This document shows, one piece after another, positions 1-13,655 of a DNA stretch of 64,000 nucleotides (its first letter is position 1; the number at the start of each line of letters is the position of its first letter). The notes under the pieces are model-generated. The model worked only from the letters and a program-made list of their open reading frames with translations, was not told the origin of the DNA and searched no databases. The stretch is taken from NCBI RefSeq assembly GCF_901933205.1, contig NC_044574.1:44921609-44985608 (forward strand), read 5' to 3'. This DNA comes from Camarhynchus parvulus. Lineage: Eukaryota; Chordata; Aves; Passeriformes; Thraupidae. The translations under genes and the position numbers were made by a program.

Positions 1-494
1 TTGATGCTGTACATAGTGATTAAAATGTACACTTTCACGTCCTCCACTTTGTTCTTGGTCTGTGGACCAAAAGACTAGAGAGAGAAGAGCTCTGTTTCCA
101 CAAGTCTACAGTCATGTCTCCCATGGACCATGTCTATTTCAGTTTAGAGAGATTCAAATCAGCACCCAAATCCCATTGTACAAAAAGCAGTAACACAGAT
201 GTGTGAGTTACAGCTTTATTTTGCAAAGTGTTGCACTGTGCTGCTTTGAAAGTCAGATAATAGAAATTCTGGAGGCAGGGAAAATGTGTGTGATTTCATT
301 CTGACAGCCACTCTAGAAAAGTTTAACATTGCACACACGAAGATGATGTGTATCAGAGTAGCAAGATACAGCAAAAACTTCCACTGTTGATTTAGTAAAT
401 ATTTAAAAAGCTCTTCACTGATGGTATGAATTTGACAGCTTTCCTGCTGTACCAGTTCATAAAAGTTTTATTAGCCATTGTGTTGCTTCTGTAG
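1..494 (+). other. BANK1: BANK1 intron, 3' part
   Basis: No exon is visible here. The stretch ends in a pyrimidine-rich acceptor (ttgcttctgtag, AG at 493-494) that opens the first BANK1 exon of the window. Nothing else is recognised. Confidence 0.6.
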
Positions 495-863
495 GAATCC
501 TTGAAACAAGAAGTGCTTCCAGATGGCAATTTTTAAATGAAATAATGCTTTCTCTAATATTAAAAGCCAAGCAGAACTCAAGAGATCAGTATGCAGTTGG
601 ATCGAGGTGCCAACAAGAAGTTGAAGTGGATGAGGAAAAGAAGGATGACCTAAAAGACAGCAGAGAGGAGACAGAAGATGAAGATGAAGAAGAGGAGGAT
701 TCGTACAGCTATCACAACAGTCCTGGCAGTTTGTATGTCAATGTAAGGCATGAGCTCAAAGAGAGCAGGAGAGATTGCTTTTTCTGCAAGAGGCCACCCC
801 CTCCTCCCCCTCAAAATCTGCCTGGCATCCAAAGACAGGACAATCTGCAGAATTCATCACAAG
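495..863 (+). CDS. BANK1: BANK1 internal exon, acidic / proline-rich region
   Basis: BANK1 is a cytoplasmic adaptor in B cells that links B-cell receptor-associated Src kinases such as LYN to IP3 receptor and PLC-gamma signalling. This exon has 369 bases and is open throughout in the frame set by the acceptor at 494 and the donor gtacga at 864. It enters and leaves in phase 1, matching the next exons. Visible features are an acidic run of Asp/Glu (about exon residues 58-69), a Tyr-Val-Asn-Val motif (about 81-84, a GRB2-type pYxN pattern) and six consecutive prolines (about 101-106). These suit the disordered, tyrosine-phosphorylated half of BANK1 downstream of the ankyrin repeats. The assignment rests mainly on the downstream exons, which resemble mammalian BANK1 more closely. 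A weaker acceptor at 565-566 in the same frame would give a shorter exon from 567, so the 5' edge is less certain than the 3' edge. Confidence 0.75.
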
Positions 864-3641
864 GTACGATCTTGGGAGGAAAATAACCCCAGATGCAAAC
901 ACGTGCAAGGGCAGACAATGTACTGCTGCAGAGATTGGTTTGATCACTTCTAGAAGTAGCTGGGCAGGGTGGCCCTAGGGCTACAAGGCAAGCTTGTGCA
1001 TATGAGGCCCTATCTCTGCAAAACAAGCATCTGCAAGTGATCTTTGCTGTATCAAAATACTCATGACCAGGTTTGTCAGGTAATGCTGTGGTATGGGCTG
1101 CTGGGTTCAGCTTTCCCTCATTCCACCCATCTCAAAGAGCTGCCAAATAGTGCATGGTGCGCTGGATTTACAAGAGAGCCTTGAAACAAAGATGAAGCCT
1201 GTATTTTTGTCAAGTTGACTTCACTATTTACCATTTAAAAACATTAAATGCTATCATGAATTTATATACAAATATTTAATTATATTTAATGTACAGCTTG
1301 AAGTTTCACAGGTAGAATTAATAGAAAGTGGCCACGCAAAGAGAAGTAACAGTATCTTACTACATTTTAGCCAATGTTGTAGTTATGTAGAAGTAAAAAG
1401 TTATATTGCAGATTAAAGAGAAAGGCAAAAATTCTGACAAATGCTTTTCCTTTTTTCCTTTTTTTAATACATCTGTCCCAGAGTAAAAATCTAAAATTTT
1501 GTGTTGTCATTTGATTAAAGGGATGAGAAACTCAAAGTAATAATTCATCTGTTTCAGGAGGGATGATCATCAATTTTTCTTATTGCAAAAAACAAGTATG
1601 CAAAATAATTCAAGCTTAAATAGCAGTTTTAAATAGTTGCATAGGGAAAAAAACCCTCCTTATTTGTTATAGACACTGCTGATAAGTGTGCACACAAATT
1701 GCTTTTCAGCTTCTCCACAGTTTATTACTGTTAACTATGTTTTCAAACATAGTGTAACCTATTAGAGTCTTAAATTACCATCACCAAGCACTCTGATGTT
1801 CACATAATTAGGCAGAAATAGCTTGCTATAGGTAGGGTTTTATCCTGTGTTCTGCTGTGCAGGAAAGGTATAGCTATAGGTAAAAGTCATAAGTGAATTC
1901 TATGAGAAAGAGGGGCAGCATAAAATTAAAAGTACATCTATATGTGTGTATAAATGATGGATCAGTTTTGGCACACAGGATTTTTTGGCACACAGGTTTG
2001 TTATAAATGCCTGTCTTGGAATAGTTCTTATATGGCTACATCACCACAGTAGTGTGACCCTCTCTGCCAAATGCTCTCTGTCTGCATGTGGGTACCAGCA
2101 GAGAAAGCTTCCTGGTGTCCTGTGCCAGCTCCTGTGCTGGTAAAGCAGAGTTTATCTAAAAATGCTCCTGTGGGACTAGTTCATTTAGAACATGCTCTGA
2201 ATTGTTCTGTGTTTAGCTGTGGTTTCATCACTGGCAAATGGGGTATCAGAATTCCTCCGGATCAGGATGATGCTTCCTTTCAAAGAGGAGCTGTAATGAG
2301 TTACTGCTACGTATTTGCAGCCAGCTGCTTGCTTTAGGAGTTGCTGTGCAGTACCTCCAAGGCCCTCTACTTCAAGTCTGTGTTTTGGCAGTGGCCTGAG
2401 AGTGCCCCCTGTGGGAGTTGAAAAAAAGAATATCCTACAGAGAAGGAAACAGAACTTATATAGTGACCTGGAAATAAAATATTATTCATATTATACACGG
2501 CAGGTGTATTAACACCACTTGTGGTTTTAAAATATTTATCTCAGCAAGAATGCATGTTAATGGTACATACTATTATTAATACATCCCATAACAAATATAT
2601 CCCACTTATAAAGGTTGTTTATCCCCTCTGAACCAAATAAACAGGTAATTCTTTAAATAGCAGCTAAAGGATTGAAAACACCAGTAGTGGCCACAGCCGA
2701 ATTTAGCAGATACACGTATGTGCAGGCAGTAAATTACAGCACGAGGGAAACATGAGTCAGTACAAGGATTCCAGGCAACAGGTCTACTGTTTTTGCAGGA
2801 AAGATGGGTAATCATGCCAAGGAAGTTATAAACATTTATGGGAACACCAGACACAGTGACAGCTTCTAACTCAGCAGTTTGTGGGTGTTTTAAGGCAAAT
2901 CAAAACAAACCCAAGTATCGGGGAAACCAACAATGCCTTTTAATGCTGTAAAAGGCAGCAACTAGAGAAAAGTAAGTTCTGAGTAGTAGTACTATGAAAT
3001 ATCTGAAGTATAGGGAATACAGAGAGAGGTGGAAGTTTTTGGAGGGGAGAGGGTTTGGTAGTCTTAGCATAGATTGTAAGAAGTCATACGTTCTACCTAC
3101 ATTGTAAAGGGCTTTTCAATTTCTTGTTCACCTTGGCCCACAGTAAAGTCCTCAAAACTCTGTGGGATATTGAAGAGGTAGGAAACACAAAATCCAACAT
3201 TTCCTAAATTAAGTTTCAATTCTTAAGTCATTTTTGCAACACGTAACAAACAGCTTGACTTTCCAGAATGCCAAGGGCCACACGTACCTCTTACTTGGCT
3301 TAACCATGAGTTACATGTTAGTTACATGTTGGTGTAACTCTCATGAGAGCAACTGGGGCACTCAGTGTTTCTGCAAATAAATCCCTTTTTTTGTGGCTAA
3401 TAGCTAAGCATCTACATTTGATAATCAGGTGTGAAATCATGAAGAGGCCCTGAAGTTGGAATTATTCCTTTGGGACATCCTCTCTACTGAGTTAGATGAT
3501 CAGAAGCCTCTGAAAATGAGCGTGCTTTAGTTTAGAAGTGAAATGAGGTCTCTGCGCTACATTAGGAAACTCTAAAGCTTTAACATGTCATCATCTCCTC
3601 TCTTTATCCTGTATGTGCAACATAGTACCTTCCTTTTTCAG
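864..3641 (+). other. BANK1: BANK1 intron
   Basis: GT at 864-865 and AG at 3640-3641 after a ttcctttttc pyrimidine tract. It is AT-rich and contains one short tandem duplication at 1966-1996. No other gene or mobile element is recognised. Confidence 0.65.
1966..1996. repeat. Tandem duplication, 14 bp
   Basis: The 14-mer ttttggcacacagg occurs at 1966-1979 and again at 1983-1996, separated by 3 bases, inside a BANK1 intron. Confidence 0.85.
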
Positions 3642-3929
3642 AGAGGACTTTTGTGGTGGACAGGAGTAAACGAGAGTGGGGTGATGGAATCCCAACCCCA
3701 TACTGTGGAGAAAACCAAGGTAGCTGTGAGAAAGACACTGAGGAGGAGCACCCCTACACTTGTGTGGCACAGGATGAAGGAGTGTACGACCTCATCCTGG
3801 GGCAGGAGGAGCAGGAGGAGGAGAAAAGGAAGCACTGCAGATCCTTCATCATGAACAGGCCGCCAGCCCCTGCGCCCCGGGCCGCGTGCTCGCTGGTCAG
3901 GGAGGAGAACATTCCCTACATTGTACAAG
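3642..3929 (+). CDS. BANK1: BANK1 internal exon with VYDLI tyrosine motif
   Basis: This 288-base exon (96 codons) is phase 1 at both ends, so it joins the 495-863 exon without a frame change. The acceptor tract is strong (ccttcctttttcag). The donor gttggt is weak at +3. The peptide has a second acidic segment, an EGVYDLILG tyrosine site, a Glu-rich run (EEQEEEK), and a Pro/Ala segment (RPPAPAPR). It ends in PYIVQ, which with the next exon reads PYIVQVFQQK. Mammalian BANK1 has a near-identical PYI-QVFQQK segment at the corresponding place, and this is the main basis for the gene call. The exon appears intact, with no stop or frameshift. Confidence 0.88.
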
Positions 3930-4375
3930 GTTGGTGCTGCTGCCGTGTAAATATTTTCTGGGGAATGTAGTCTCTTCTCTTGGTCTCTTCTCTTTGAGCA
4001 GTAACATTTTCTAAAAGACTAAGATCCCTGTTCAGCTGCCTTCAAACCAACACGTTTGTTTCAGTCAACCTATTCTCACCCTTCAAATGAGCTGAGAACA
4101 TCTCTGAATAATTTTTCAGTTTGCATCAAAGTATCACAGTTTTTATTTAGCTTTTAAAAAATTATGACAATATGATAGAAAATGAAGAATTGCTGGGCTA
4201 GCTGTGAGTGTGTATGTTACAGCAATGCAATGTAGAATGTGCTATTTGAATTGCCTTTCTTTCCAGTTTCTTTATCAAAATGGTTTTACTTAAGGCTGAA
4301 ATCTCTCTCTTTGATTTTTTTTTCTTCTGATGAGAAGAATTTTCTTTTCTGGGATAAATGCCTGTGTGAGGATTC

Positions 4376-4432
4376 CTCTTTCAAATACCTTCTTCTTTCA
4401 AATGCCTTTCTCTTTCAAATACCTTTTCTCCA
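4376..4432. repeat. Minisatellite-like triplicate of about 18 bp
   Basis: Three successive copies of a unit close to ctctttcaaatacctt occur in a row with small changes, within a BANK1 intron. It looks like local slippage or duplication. No function is implied. Confidence 0.75.
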
Positions 4433-7400
4433 ATTTGAGGTGCTAGGAATGGGCGTTTCTAGATAGGATCATTATATTTCTTGAAGGAAAAATTATGTCT
4501 TTTTACCACTTCTATGAAAACTGGGAAACTCTTTTGAGCTATTTCATGGAAATACAAGACCAGAAGGGATTTCAGATATCTTTGTAATCCAATTCAGACT
4601 GAAACCAAGCTTGAAAGTAACAAAAGGAATTCAGTGGATCTACTGCAGAGATCTCTTTGTAAGTCCCAAAATCCATCCTACCTGCATCCCCACCCTCTTC
4701 TACAAAAGCCTGCCAATGTATAAGAATAGATGGTAAAAAAATAGGCTGTCAAAGGACACTATTAGGTTGCTTACTTCATGCTGTGCATGTTTTACACTAG
4801 AACAGAAATAATACTACCCAAAACATCCCACTAAATACAGAGTAGCACCTCCTCTTTCATGCCTATCTGAGTCAGTGGTTTCTTTTATTCTTCCTAGCTA
4901 GCTCTCTTGCTCCAGACTGTGTAACTCCAGGTTAGGGCCAGAACGCATGGGCTAATGCATTCGTCATTAAGTTTCTCTTTCTTCAGCATATTCAGGAGAT
5001 ACAAGTATAAATCATTGCAGTGTAATCCAAGAATGGATGGGCATAGGGGGCCTGTAAAAGCTACAGAAGTCATGAAATGGCTGCTTTTACTGAGGTTGCT
5101 GGAGCAGCGTCTCAAATCTTGGTCCACTGTCACCATAGACAGTCCAGTGACTTGGAAACCCTTAGTGGAGATGCTCTATTTGGGAGATGGCTTTTACTGC
5201 CTTTTATGGTACTGGAGTGTTTCTGCTTTGTTTATTGGCTAAGGCAGATGCTATCAGAGGAGCTGCTCTGAGGGGGCTGTGGTTCCCCATGTGTATATAC
5301 ATATATTCATATGTTCACACACAGAGGTTTTTTACCTTTGCTTTCATGAACATGTAGTGGTAGACAGATTATTTTCCAGTAGTTCTGTGAAATCAGCCTC
5401 TGACTCATGTTCATTTGCTAAACAATTCATGAGGAAAAATGGAAACACTTCAAGAAAGCTTCAGCTGACCACTCAGGTGTCTGTTATCCTACCTATCCTG
5501 CTGGTTCCAGACCTAGAATGTCTCATTTTTGTCCAGGGATTCCTGAAATAGCTAGTGAAATTCTAGACAGAAGGGATGTATCTTCAGCTGAAAATTTTTT
5601 TTCTTGCTACTTGGATTGGCAATGTTTTCCTCCACACTGGTTAAAAAATTCTCTCTCTAGTCCAGCAACATTCCAGTTTCCAATTTATTATTTTAGGACT
5701 GCTTATATTTGATTAAAAAAATTGTTTCATCTGTATGAACCGGGAAACTTCATTCCAGTCCATCATTAAAACCTGCATGTCTCTGCAGTCCTTCCTATAT
5801 AATTTTAACAGTGTAAAATACTCTAGTTATGCATATACACATTTTTTATCCAGCAAATAAATTGATGGTGGTTTTGGCATCTGTTTTCATCTATTATATA
5901 AATATATTGCAGATATTGCAAAGTCAAATAATCAAAAAGTTAGAATTGAGGTAGTTTTCCCCTTTCTCCCTGCCAGGAACATTTCAATACAGTAATAAGT
6001 AGGTCGCTATATGCAGCTATTTATCTCAGATATTTTCTTTCATTTCATCTAGTGCTTAAAATGGGTGAGCATAAAAAATCTTCATTGTTTTTCATTCTCA
6101 TTTTGTTTAAAATATAATTCATGCCTGCTCCTAGGCCCTATGTGTTATTTCAGACCCTCCTGTTACAAACCCTTTGATTCTGCATCCACTGAGTTTTGGG
6201 ATGCCCAGTATGAAGTAACTAAGATTCTTGAGGTGAACAAAATTACATAACACTTTACTCATTTAAAGCAGAGACACCATTGATTTCAGTGGCCACTAAG
6301 AGTTCTCAGAACTTCAAATTAAATCCTCACTGTGTCTGGTCAGTACTCTGATATCAGGCAGTGCAAGCTGGATTGCTGCCTTAAATGACTTGTCTGAGCT
6401 TTGGCCAGGGCTTTGTTGGAAAGAGAAGAACTGTCCTGCAGAGCAACTTCTACTTGCTTAACTGAGCCATCCTTCCCTCCTCTATATTCACTTTCTATAT
6501 GCTAAATACCTTTTAATTTCTAAAACAAATTATTTAATATCCCTGTAAGAAACAGATTGTCTTCACTGCACAGTTCTGGTTGGTCTTCAGAGCTGTTCCC
6601 TTCTGGCATTCAGTAAGAGAGGTCCTGTGGAAAAGCAGAATGGAGTATGATGCACAGAGAGGGGCTGTGTTAAGGCTACACATTTGCTCACAGATGGATC
6701 CCCGTGTACTTTGGGAGTTCATGAAAAGTTTCATGCCCCAAGGATGGCAGAGGCTGATTGTGCCATGCAGATATGCAAGAGGAGCATTTTTTTCTTGTAC
6801 TTTATGTACCCATAGATGGGCTCATTTATTTGGTGGAGGGAAGTAAGCATTGCATAGCAGAAATGCCCTTTGCCTCCTTGATTGCATGCAGGTGACTCTT
6901 AAATTTATTTTTATATCCATCTGGAGAAATTAAATGGCTAAATTTCCGTGAGTGCTTTCACCACACATTGAATGAAGGCCATGACATCACAAAAGACTGA
7001 TGTCTCCTTTAAACAAAAGTGGTGATGCTTCCATGAGAATAGCAGCAAAGAAGAAAGCAAGCAAATATCTTTCTTTGTAATTAGCAGCTTTCAAATACAT
7101 GGAATATCAAGTTTACACTGGGCAGAAAGCCTGCTCCCCGTAGATTATCGCACTTGGTGTTCTGCAGAGCAGGATAGGGAAACTGTTGATTAGTAGAAAG
7201 CAAACATGGGACTTGACAAGAGTCACTTTCAGAGCAAGATCTACACTTCAAAACCTAGGCAATAAACAGTCTGTGATGCAAGTTGTCACAACTGAACTAC
7301 CACAATTTACAGTTTGAGCATCTGCCTTGAATTTGCTGACATATAAATTTTGGGAAACATGGGGGAGTTGAAAGATTTAAACCATAAATGTTCTAATCGC

Positions 7401-9064
7401 TTTTACTCAGTTTCATTTATTATACTTTCAAATTTTAATGAACATTCAAACTGCTGTATTGAACACTGGTAAACAGACTGCATTATTAACAGAGAGTAGA
7501 TTTGTTCTTTAATTTAGTCCACTGCAAGAATTTTATCTTGTGTGTAAAAGGCTCATCAACCAGTGGAGCTGCAAATTGGTGCCAAGTAGCTCATTGTCCA
7601 GATGGTGTGCACTCTTACTGTGCTCCCTTACCATTCCTTAGGTGCTTAGTATTCCTCTGAAGGTTATTTCAGTGTTTTGTTCAATTGTCTACTGCCAAAA
7701 CAACTGTTAAGTAAACATCTGAAGGTGTTGTGTTTTCAGTTTAGAGTGCAATTTTTAATGTTCCCTATTGATACCAAGTTTGATTGAGCTGGAAACCAAA
7801 GTCCTCTGTGTAGTTGTAGGACAGATGCATGAGTTTCTGCAATGCCCCTGCCATTTCTGAAGCCTGGCCTACCAGGACTCCCTCAGGGTTAAGGATTACA
7901 TTACTGTCCTGGTTTAATCATTTACCTCTCATCATAGACCACTAGTATGAAAGAGTTTCTCTGCAGCAAGCATACCTTCCCTACAACAGCATAAATTTCC
8001 TATGCTATAGCCTTTATTTCTTTGCAAACCTCTCACAAATCCCTGAAGGAATCTATTTTCTCTTCTGTGCACTGAAAACATTTTGTTATTCAAAGATAGC
8101 TGTCTGTGGGACCTCACCGTAGGTTTAAAAATTAGAAGTGAAAAATATATTTTCCAGTTACTGTTCCAGTGGAGAAAAACATTCTCATTGCTCATCAAAA
8201 TCACAGGGTATGCAGAAGAAGTAGCATCCAGTGGATATTTTTAGGGAAGCAGAATATCTCACCTACAGAATAGACAGCATAAACCCACAAGTGAATAAAT
8301 AAAATCCAGAACAGAACTGTTAGTGTCTTGGAAACTTATCAGGCTGATTACTGGGAAATACAGTGATCACAACCTGAGTCAGTAATTCTTATTAAGCCAA
8401 TTGTTTAAATGCTCTAAAGCAGGGGTTTCCAAAGTGAAGCCTCAGAGGCCATGCAAATTGCAAAACATTTACGTCCCACTGAGGGATTTTGTAGTACTCT
8501 CCTACAATGAGTATAAAGTACTGCACTGCAGACGAATTTCATTATGTATTCCTAACTTAAGGGTGTTTTTCCATGAATGAAATACTAGGAAGTACTCTTT
8601 GGCTGACACTTAGACTGTTTTTACAGTCCTGGTTGGGAGTGATATACCAGCTTCACCCACTGTCTTCATTCAGTCAGATTTTTTGCTATCTGAACTTTGG
8701 TAGATTGAAACAAGTACTGAATAAGGTGCAGAGAGAAAAAAATATTTATGGGATGCTGTCTGACTGCAAACCAAACTGTTCCAAATACCATATTTCTAGT
8801 AAAAACATGCATAGAGTCCTTCCCTTTTTGCTTTTCTCTACTCAAGAAAAATGGGACTAAAGAAGTATATTCAGGTTTTACACCCTGGCTCAAATACTCC
8901 TTGAGTATGTCACTAAAGTCCTTCCAGCTTCCATGATGCACTAAGTTCAAATTCTGACAAGAGCAGAGATGTGAGGGCTGTTTTCATTGTGTATGGTACT
9001 GGGGTGCATAGTACATTGGCACCACCCTCTGAACAGTTCCTTAAACTAGCTGGTGCCTCTTCTT

Positions 9065-9144
9065 CTCACTCACTCACTCACTCACTCACTCACTCACTCA
9101 CTCACTCACTCACTCACTCACCTCACTCACTCACTCACTCACTC
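9065..9144. repeat. (TCAC)n tetranucleotide microsatellite
   Basis: About 80 bases of TCAC/ACTC repeat with one interruption at about 9120-9122. Its unit length gives an artefactual open frame of repeating Ser-Leu-Thr-His in all four unit phases, so that frame should not be read as a gene. It is likely polymorphic. Confidence 0.95.
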
Positions 9145-12100
9145 TTTACCTCCTCTGTAAGGAGGGGGTTCTGGTAATATTTATATTATCTTGCTTCTGT
9201 GTAGGGGAGTCATCTCTGTAGAGTCTCCTGAGGTCCCTCTGTGACCAAAGTTGCTGGGATTTTAACAGATTTGAGCTCATATTTGTCAGACTCAGAATCT
9301 CACTGCAAATTGTGAAGGGAATTGCTGGTGAGCATATGTTTATTTTTGGATTCAGATTTTCACATCATCATTACACTGTAATTCCTTTTAAAATAATTTT
9401 GCTTTTGGTCTGAGAAAATGTAGTGGTTCATTCTCAGCCAACTAAACAATGGTGGAAGGTAGAGGCTGGCAATAGCCTGGGGAATTAGGGTGAGTGGATG
9501 TGACACTGTCACTGAAAAGCCCCAGCAATGTAAGGGAGCAATGTGGCAGGTTGGTATTTCTGCAGGGGCACTTGGCATCACCTAGTCTTTATTCTGATGA
9601 AATCCCTGTTGTGTGTTCTCAAAAACCTCTTGAGTGTCAGGCTGCCCATTTAGGCCTGATCAGAATTCCTGTACCAGTGTAGATGTGATTACTCATTTTC
9701 CTGCACTGATGCACTTAAAGCTGCTCAGTCTTTTTCCCTTTGTCTCATCATGGTGTAGATGTACCCAGACACCAATGCTGCCCTCACAGGACAGCTTCTG
9801 GGACTTGAGCCTTTGTTGCCTTGCACCATACAGCCAACCCTTCTCCACAATGCCTGGACCTACCTAGATCAGATTCTTGAGCCATGATGATATGCTTTTA
9901 ATCCATGCTCAGCTGCCTTGACTTGTGAAAAGAAAAAAGTCTGTTTACAAGGTCCCATTTCCTTAGTTGATTTCATGTTATGAGCCACTGGAATTTTTTG
10001 TTTTCATTTTGAATATGTGAAATATTTTGTATAAATTTTGGGAGTCTTCATTAATCATCTCTCACAAAACTTACTGGTTAGCATTGCATTGGTGACCTCT
10101 CTTGAGTCCTCATGCTGAGTGATGTTCGGTGTGTTAGCAAACAAAACAGACAAAACGAAAATAGATCTAAAAAATGTGAAAGAACATCTGCAGAGTTCTC
10201 CTCTCCTGAATAATAAGCATCATTCTACTATATTCCTTCCTTAGTATTCTCTGTGTATTTGTCATCTCTTGCTGTGCTACATCTAATTTACAATCCAATC
10301 CCTACCAGAAAAAAGAACTTAGAGGTTTTATTTGCCTAGGTGCTATGCATACACAGTTTAAATGTTAAAATGTTTAAGTAATGTGGAAAAAATTGAATGG
10401 ACAAAGGCAGAAGTCTCTCCCTGCAAAATATCCTAAACAATAATTCACCCCTCCCTCTCCATTCTTCCATTAATCACGAATTAATTACATGATGATTCTA
10501 AAATGAATGAAGCAAAAACCTACAAAGAACAAGGAGGCAGCTTGCAAACCCACTGTAATTTGCAACTGAGTTGTGTTACTAAGTGAAACCCTAGTGTACT
10601 AATTAATTTGAATTATCACTTAGCCACGTGTTCATATAAAGATTTTGTTTTCCTGTATTTAAATTTTAAATCTTTCCTAAGGAAAACAGTAATAGATAAT
10701 TTTGTTTGGAACATCAGCTCAATGAAGCTGATGAATAAATGCATCTTGAATTTCCTAAGCAAGCTGAAATCAAAATAGTGATATTTATTGATAGATTGTT
10801 TTAATCACTGTCTTTTCTCCTTTGTGTTTGTGCTACTGAAAGTGTCAAGTAAGTATGTATTAGGTGTGATTAGCTCATATGTTCTTTCAGAGGGTAGGTT
10901 CATCAGTCTAGCTGTGATTGAATCACTAGTGCATAGTGGAAACTCTCATTTCATTTTTAGAGGTAATGTTGCCAATTCAACAAATCAGGCAACATCCCTC
11001 ATAGCTGAGATGAGTAAAGTAAAATATAAATTAGAAACCATATCTTAGTTGATCATTGCCTCTGAGCTGATATGAGTTCTTCTCTCCCATGATCTAACTC
11101 GTCCCTTGTTTTGATTTCCTGTGTTCCTAATTATGTCACTAACCAATTTTTAAATGTCATAGTGCATCTGTGACTCCTTAATATTACAGCTTTGTGTTAG
11201 AAATTCAATTAATTCTGAAAATCAAATTCCTGTCCCTTTTGTCAACCTGCAGCTACTGTAAAAACTTTCAGTCTCTTTTTCTAGACCCTTTATATTCACC
11301 ACAGTTTCTTGCAGTTTGTTACTATAAGATGGTCTTCTTAGTTCAGAATTATACACAAAAGACTTAGATTTCAAATTTTTCTAACCCTTTTGTACTGCTA
11401 ACCATGAAGATATTAACCAAATTTCCAGCCTCATAGCATTATTTACCTGCATGTGCAGACAGCCTGAAACAACATCTTTAGTTAGTCTGAGATAAAACAG
11501 GCAATTCAGAATTCCTTGGATCCCACTCACTTTCCAAGACTTAGATTAGGGATTTTCCCAGAGCTTTGCATATTTGCCACAAAATTTGTATTTTGTCCCA
11601 CTTTTTAAATGTTGTTTTCTGGTTTCATGTCCTATTAGAAAATATTGCAGTAGTTTCATTCTCTCTGAGTTTGCTTTGCTGGAAGACTATTGAGGTTCCA
11701 TTATATTCCTAAAGAGAGGTCTTACTGCCTGAGACATAAAAATGTATTTAGGGCTTGCAAAGAACTTCATCTGTATTCTGTAGCAGCTGAAGAGAGGAGA
11801 AGGAATGAAGTGGAATTACTTATTAGCTCTCTCAGCCTCCTTTAATTCTGAGAAACTGCAACAGAAGTTTGTTGTAGACAAAAATTAAATGGCATGTATA
11901 GGGTCAGGACATTTAATAAGTAGATTTTAACTGGTACTTTAGCCAGTCATAACATGAGTAAAAGTCCAAAAGGATTCTCCTTCTGATCATACAGATGTTA
12001 TTGAAGGGTGCACAGTAAGTATGATAGAAGTACTGAAACATTTTAATCAGACTATCTGTGCCAGACAGGCCCAGAAAATATATATATAGCCTTACTTGAA

Positions 12101-13586
12101 GGACTGTGACATTCTGACACTTTCAAAATTTGCTATATTAATGTCACTTTACTGAAGGAATATTTACTTTATCTTCCATTAAAAAAATAATGGAATATAT
12201 CACTGTGCAAGATTACCTGTATCTTTTATTTCCCTACTGTGTTCAAGTAGTTCATAAGTAATTGGAATGTGGGAATGAAAGGGTGAATTGCCAGAGTTTT
12301 CCCTAAATTTATGGCAGTAGTACAGTGGAGTGTTCCTGCCTTTCCAGGCATTCCAGAAGCAGGCGTTTGTTTTCACTGACCTCACCCACACTGAATACTT
12401 GCTGCCAACTAAAATCATTTCAGCAAGATGCAGCACATAAAGTGGTTTTAACAATTTTACTTTTCACTGGAAGAGTAATTCCATTTCTGATTACTCCAAC
12501 ACTGCAAAACTCAGCAGAAATTTCAAAGCCTATCAATTAAAGTGCTTTCCAATCAGGCACATTGTTGAGTACGTCCCTTCTCCTCCTTATGCAGTAAAAT
12601 TCAGGCTGCCTGCATTACCTCTGTGCTCTCATTGCTTTTATTTCATCTTTTAAAGGAGAATATTATTTCAAGTAGAAAAGAAAACACTGCAAACATACTT
12701 AGTAGGATTCTTTGGTAATTACAGAGAAGTATTTAAAAAGTTGAAATCTATCAGTGTTTGGCTGAGCTAGGGGCATAAGTGAGAGCGTGCCTGCTCTGCT
12801 GCTTCAGCAGAGCTCCCTTGGGCTGGGCCTTGGTCCCCAGGAAAATATTTGCTCCATTGAACTGGCACATTTGCTGCATTGCAGTGATGACAGAGGATTA
12901 CTTAATTGGAATTATTCTAGGTTCCAGAATGTCAATTTGTTTAGTGAAAATCAGAACTGAGACTTGAGAGAAAGCAACTGCTACACAGGCTATGTCAGAA
13001 ACTGAGCAATTCCCACCTTCTGGGTGTTACATATGCTGCCAGCAAAAGTTTGAGCGCTGCATTGCAGGGTGTATCCACTCTGGGCACTTCATAGGAGTGG
13101 GAATGATGGGCTGCTCTAACAGAGGGGCTGTGCTTTGCTGTTTCTAGTGCTTGAAAAAGTACACACAAACATACACACATCCTTTTTTCAGCAGTGTCAC
13201 TATTCTCACCTGGTACTATTGTGTTTATTCTGCCTGAGTTTTCCTCATAAAATAAGGAACAGGCTAAAGTGTCTATACCATCTGCAGAACTCTGAGATTC
13301 TGCTGTTTCTTCTAGACACATAATATGCTAGTGTGATAAATCCTTTTAATTTTCTTCAAAGTGTCTTGTAATGGTTTCTGTAACATCAGTAATCCTGCCA
13401 TTCTGTGCAACAGAACAATTTTTTGAGTAATTAGCATTAGACTGACAAGTGGGTTGAAAAATACTCTTTGACTAGAACAAAAAATGTATTCCAGCCTGTT
13501 TTTATGAGTCTCCTTCCTTCATTGAGAATGTGATGGTTTCTATTGCCATTTTATTGCCATTCCTTATATTCCTAATTTTGTTGCAG

Positions 13587-13655
13587 TGTTCCAGCAAAAG
13601 GCCTGTCGAGTGACCAGTGACAACAGCAGGACATACTGCGAGGCCAGGAACCCTG
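13587..13655 (+). CDS. BANK1: BANK1 short internal exon beginning VFQQK
   Basis: A 69-base exon lies between acceptor ttttgttgcag and donor gtacag, phase 1 at both ends. With the G from the previous exon it reads V-F-Q-Q-K-A-C-R and continues to R-N-P. VFQQK is conserved in mammalian BANK1 directly after PYI-Q, so the identity of this small exon is well supported although it is too short to stand out as an ORF. It is a multiple of three, so skipping it would keep the frame. Confidence 0.85.

Larger units (their letters stand above)
3930..13586 (+). other. BANK1: BANK1 large intron
   Basis: This intron of about 9.7 kb runs from the donor at 3930 to the acceptor ttttgttgcag at 13586. It is AT-rich and holds a minisatellite-like repeat (4376-4432) and a long tetranucleotide microsatellite (9065-9144). 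The open frames in it are short, lack coding character and do not link to flanking exons. No complete mobile element is recognised. Confidence 0.65.

Noticed and set aside
8971..9177. ORF with repeating Ser-Leu-Thr-His
   Set aside because: It is the translation of the (TCAC)n microsatellite.
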